From positions 310,001 through 374,000 of the forward strand of contig NZ_JAAEHL010000001.1 of NCBI RefSeq assembly GCF_010614725.1: a stretch of DNA of 64,000 nucleotides, given 5' to 3'. Below are positions 61,989-64,000 of this stretch, in pieces. A program made the translations under genes and the position numbers. Under the pieces are notes generated by a model. It was not told where the DNA came from. It ran no database searches and saw only the letters and a list, made by a program, of their open reading frames with translations. How positions within the stretch are numbered: position 1 is the stretch's first letter; each line of letters begins with the position of its first letter. The stretch is from Flavobacterium ajazii (GTDB lineage Bacteria > Bacteroidota > Bacteroidia > Flavobacteriales > Flavobacteriaceae).

Positions 61989-63348
61989 TTTCAACTTTTT
62001 TATTAGAATTTTGTTTAATAGATGATTCTGCTGCTAAACTTTTTGAAAGTTCTTCTAGCGTTCTGCCTTTAGTTTCAGGCATTTGAAAGAATACCCATAG
62101 TAATTGCCAAACCATCATTAGACAGAAAATAGAGAACACCGTGGTAGCACCAATTTCTTTAAAAAGAAAAGGGATAAAAGATGGAATTAATGCCGCCAAT
62201 ACCCAATGCACCGAAGTTCCAAAAGCAGTACCTGCCGCACGTAATTTATTTGGGAACAATTCTGAAATAAAGACCCAAATTACCGAGCCTTGTCCTACTG
62301 CGTGAGAAGCAATGAATAAAAAGAAAAATAAAGGAACTGCCATTCCTTTCCATTCAAAATAGAATGCTATAGTCACTAAAGCTAAGGAAACAATATATCC
62401 AGCAGAGCCCAAATACATCAAAGTTTTACGACCATATTTGTCTATTAATGAAATTCCTATCAGTGTAAATACTAAGTTTACGATTCCGATTCCGATACTG
62501 CTAAAAAAAGAAGCTGATTTTTCAAGACCTGCCAATTCAAAAATCCTTGGTGCATAATATAAAAATGCATTGATACCCGAAAACTGATTGAATAAGGCAA
62601 TAAAGAAAGCCAACATTAACGGCTTTCTGTATTTTTTCATAAAGATGGATTCGTCTACTTTTTCTTTTATTTTTTCATTAGACATAGCTTCTAATTCCAA
62701 CTCTGCTTCTTCGGGAGTATTAACCAGTAAAAGAATTTCTTTTGCTTTAGCTACATCTTTTTTATAATCAAAAATGTAACGAGGACTTTCTGGAATGCCC
62801 AAAACCAAAAGTGTGTAAATTAATGCAGGAGCTGCCTGCACGCCTAACATCCAACGCCATGAATTTTCTCCTATATCCTGTAATAAATAATTGGAAAGAA
62901 AAGCAATCAGAATACCGAATACAATGTTAAATTGATATAGTGCCACTAACTTACCACGGTCTTTAGCCGGAGCAATTTCGGATACATAGGTTGGGGCAGC
63001 AATAGTTGAGGCTCCAATACCTAAACCTCCTAAAAAGCGGAAAATCGAAAAGACAATTGGGGAATTCGCAAAAGCTGTTCCAACTGCTGACAAAAAGAAC
63101 AATACTCCTATCAAAATCAAGGTGTTTTTACGACCTAATTTGTTGGTAGGCAATGCTCCAAAAACAGCTCCTAATACAGTTCCCCAAAGTGCAGAAGACA
63201 TCACTACCAAACCATGAAACAAATCAGAAGAATTCCATAATGTTTGTAATTGTTTATCGGCTCCCGAAATGACAACGGTATCAAAGCCGAAAAGAAAACC
63301 AGCCAGGGCCACAACGACCGACCAGTAAATGATTTTTTTATTTTTCAT
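61975..63348 (-). CDS. MFS sugar porter (sugar or uronate importer)
   Basis: 457 residues from ATG 63348. Twelve helices with the sugar porter motifs GRKNTLILIGVLFFLSAVGT (G-R-K/R after helix 2), R-G-K-L-V-A-L-Y-Q, PESPRYI after helix 6 and PETKGRTLEELS at the end. Proton-coupled uptake of a monosaccharide or hexuronate is expected, likely the product released by GH88. Overlaps the SDR start by 14 bases and follows the GH88 gene by 35 bases. Confidence 0.88.
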   Translation of the reverse strand: MKNKKIIYWSVVVALAGFLFGFDTVVISGADKQLQTLWNSSDLFHGLVVMSSALWGTVLGAVFGALPTNKLGRKNTLILIGVLFFLSAVGTAFANSPIVFSIFRFLGGLGIGASTIAAPTYVSEIAPAKDRGKLVALYQFNIVFGILIAFLSNYLLQDIGENSWRWMLGVQAAPALIYTLLVLGIPESPRYIFDYKKDVAKAKEILLLVNTPEEAELELEAMSNEKIKEKVDESIFMKKYRKPLMLAFFIALFNQFSGINAFLYYAPRIFELAGLEKSASFFSSIGIGIVNLVFTLIGISLIDKYGRKTLMYLGSAGYIVSLALVTIAFYFEWKGMAVPLFFFLFIASHAVGQGSVIWVFISELFPNKLRAAGTAFGTSVHWVLAALIPSFIPFLFKEIGATTVFSIFCLMMVWQLLWVFFQMPETKGRTLEELSKSLAAESSIKQNSNKKVENEFI

Positions 63349-63383
63349 TTTTAAAAAAGGCAATTAAAATTTTGGTTTTATAA

Positions 63384-64000
63384 TTAGTTAAGTTTATAAG
63401 TAAGTAATGGCTTTTGCCCCTGAGCAATTTTTTTGTAGCGCAATAATGCTTCTACATAATAATAATCGGCGTAGATAATGGAATAATCAATCTCAGAACC
63501 AGCGGGTTTATGTCCTGTAGAATGCAATAAAAGTGCTGAATTATGATTTTTGCTCTGATAGTTTGCAGATAATTCTTTTAACATCCCCAAGGCTTTTTCA
63601 TTGTACTCATTAGCCAGATTATTATCCGTTGTATAAACAGCCAATTCTAATAATGCAGAGGCAACGACAGCTGCAGCTGATGCATCACGAGGTGAGTTTG
63701 GAATTGCAGGATCATCAAAGTCCCAATATGGAATTAGATCTTTTGGTAAACGATCTAAATAAACACGGGTTACTTTGTGAGCAAAATCAAGGAATTTAAG
63801 ATCCTTCGTTTCGCGATATACCATTGTATATCCGTAAATTGCCCAAGCCTGTCCACGTGCCCACATACTGCTGTCGCTATACCCCTGATGCGTAACTCCT
63901 TTTATTTTTTTACCCGTTTCTTTATCATAAACTACTGCGTGATAGGAAGTATAATCGGGTCTAAAATGGTTATTCATGGTTACTGCTGCATGGCTAACTG
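63384..64000 (-). CDS. GH88/unsaturated glucuronyl hydrolase, C-terminal part (cut by window edge)
   Basis: The visible 204 residues show the (alpha/alpha)6 barrel of GH88: SHAAVTMNNHFRPDYTSYHA VVYD, GYSDSSMWARGQAWAIYGYT MVYRETKDLKFLDFAHKVT, PYWDFDDPAIPNSPRDASAA AVVASALLELAVY and a closing SIIYADYYYVEALLRYKK. The W-A-R-G-Q-A-W and D-x-S-A-A-A blocks are the GH88 hallmarks. It hydrates the delta-4,5 unsaturated uronic acid at the end of oligosaccharides made by lyases. The frame continues past 64000, so the start and the first catalytic Asp are outside the window. Confidence 0.9.
   Translation of the reverse strand, partial: VSHAAVTMNNHFRPDYTSYHAVVYDKETGKKIKGVTHQGYSDSSMWARGQAWAIYGYTMVYRETKDLKFLDFAHKVTRVYLDRLPKDLIPYWDFDDPAIPNSPRDASAAAVVASALLELAVYTTDNNLANEYNEKALGMLKELSANYQSKNHNSALLLHSTGHKPAGSEIDYSIIYADYYYVEALLRYKKIAQGQKPLLTYKLN

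Noticed and set aside
1..64000. CRISPR array, rRNA, conjugation or phage structural genes
   Set aside because: No regularly spaced repeats, rRNA-like sequence, relaxase, Tra or capsid motifs were seen on either strand.

Overview
The window looks like a low-GC Bacteroidota chromosome, most likely Flavobacterium or a close relative. Supporting signs are promoters of the TTTG-N19-TAnnTTTG type in front of both tRNAs, general lack of Shine-Dalgarno sequences, TonB/DUF4249 pairs, PRTRC genes, LamG proteins with a T9SS-like tail, menaquinone genes menA/menB and a polysaccharide-use locus.

The main structural reading is that about 41.4 kb (roughly 510-41904) is an integrated genomic island. A large serine recombinase ends exactly at the 3' end of a tRNA-Arg(ACG) gene (41905-41978, minus strand). 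A 12-bp direct repeat of the tRNA 3' end lies at 498-509, directly followed on the minus strand by an orphan intrinsic terminator (461-493). The island appears to have separated the tRNA from its original terminator; a replacement terminator is encoded antisense inside the last codons of the recombinase. Chromosomal flanks are an ECF sigma factor start (1-111) on the left and apt onward on the right.

Island contents, left to right: a frameshifted membrane protein gene plus a large secreted protein of unknown function; small hypothetical genes; an IS1595-type transposase overlapping a P63C-domain gene; a lipoprotein and a membrane protein; a GH5 glycosidase; an AraC regulator with a tandem NTF2-like protein; a GT9 glycosyltransferase. 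Next, on the minus strand, comes an envelope/export system: LytS-type kinase, LytTR regulator, TonB receptor, DUF4249 lipoprotein, DUF3471-like protein, outer-membrane phospholipase A, DUF2147-like protein, TolC, HlyD, MacB-like permease and ATPase. Two promoters in this system share the same pair of TGTCCACTT-type direct repeats, so one LytTR regulator probably controls both halves. After that come a TetR-controlled RND efflux operon with three copies of a composite operator, an orphan Pycsar-type DUF5706 membrane protein, a second TetR, an SRPBCC protein, a truncated PRTRC module and the recombinase module. By eye, base composition changes within the island (AT-rich ends, more GC-rich 9.8-38.7 kb), which suggests a mosaic. 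I see no relaxase or conjugation genes.

The right third (42-64 kb) is ordinary chromosome: apt, a DnaQ-like exonuclease with a cNMP/CBS/DUF294 protein, a Bcr/CflA efflux pump, a type II NADH dehydrogenase, a DEAD-box helicase, a UPF0173 hydrolase, menA, menB, tRNA-Tyr, and the start of a uronic-acid polysaccharide locus (AraC, heparinase II/III-family lyase, SDR, sugar transporter, GH88 hydrolase cut by the window end). Intergenic DNA here holds a 62-bp near-perfect palindrome, a MITE-like inverted repeat element and a repeated flavobacterial RNA-like element.
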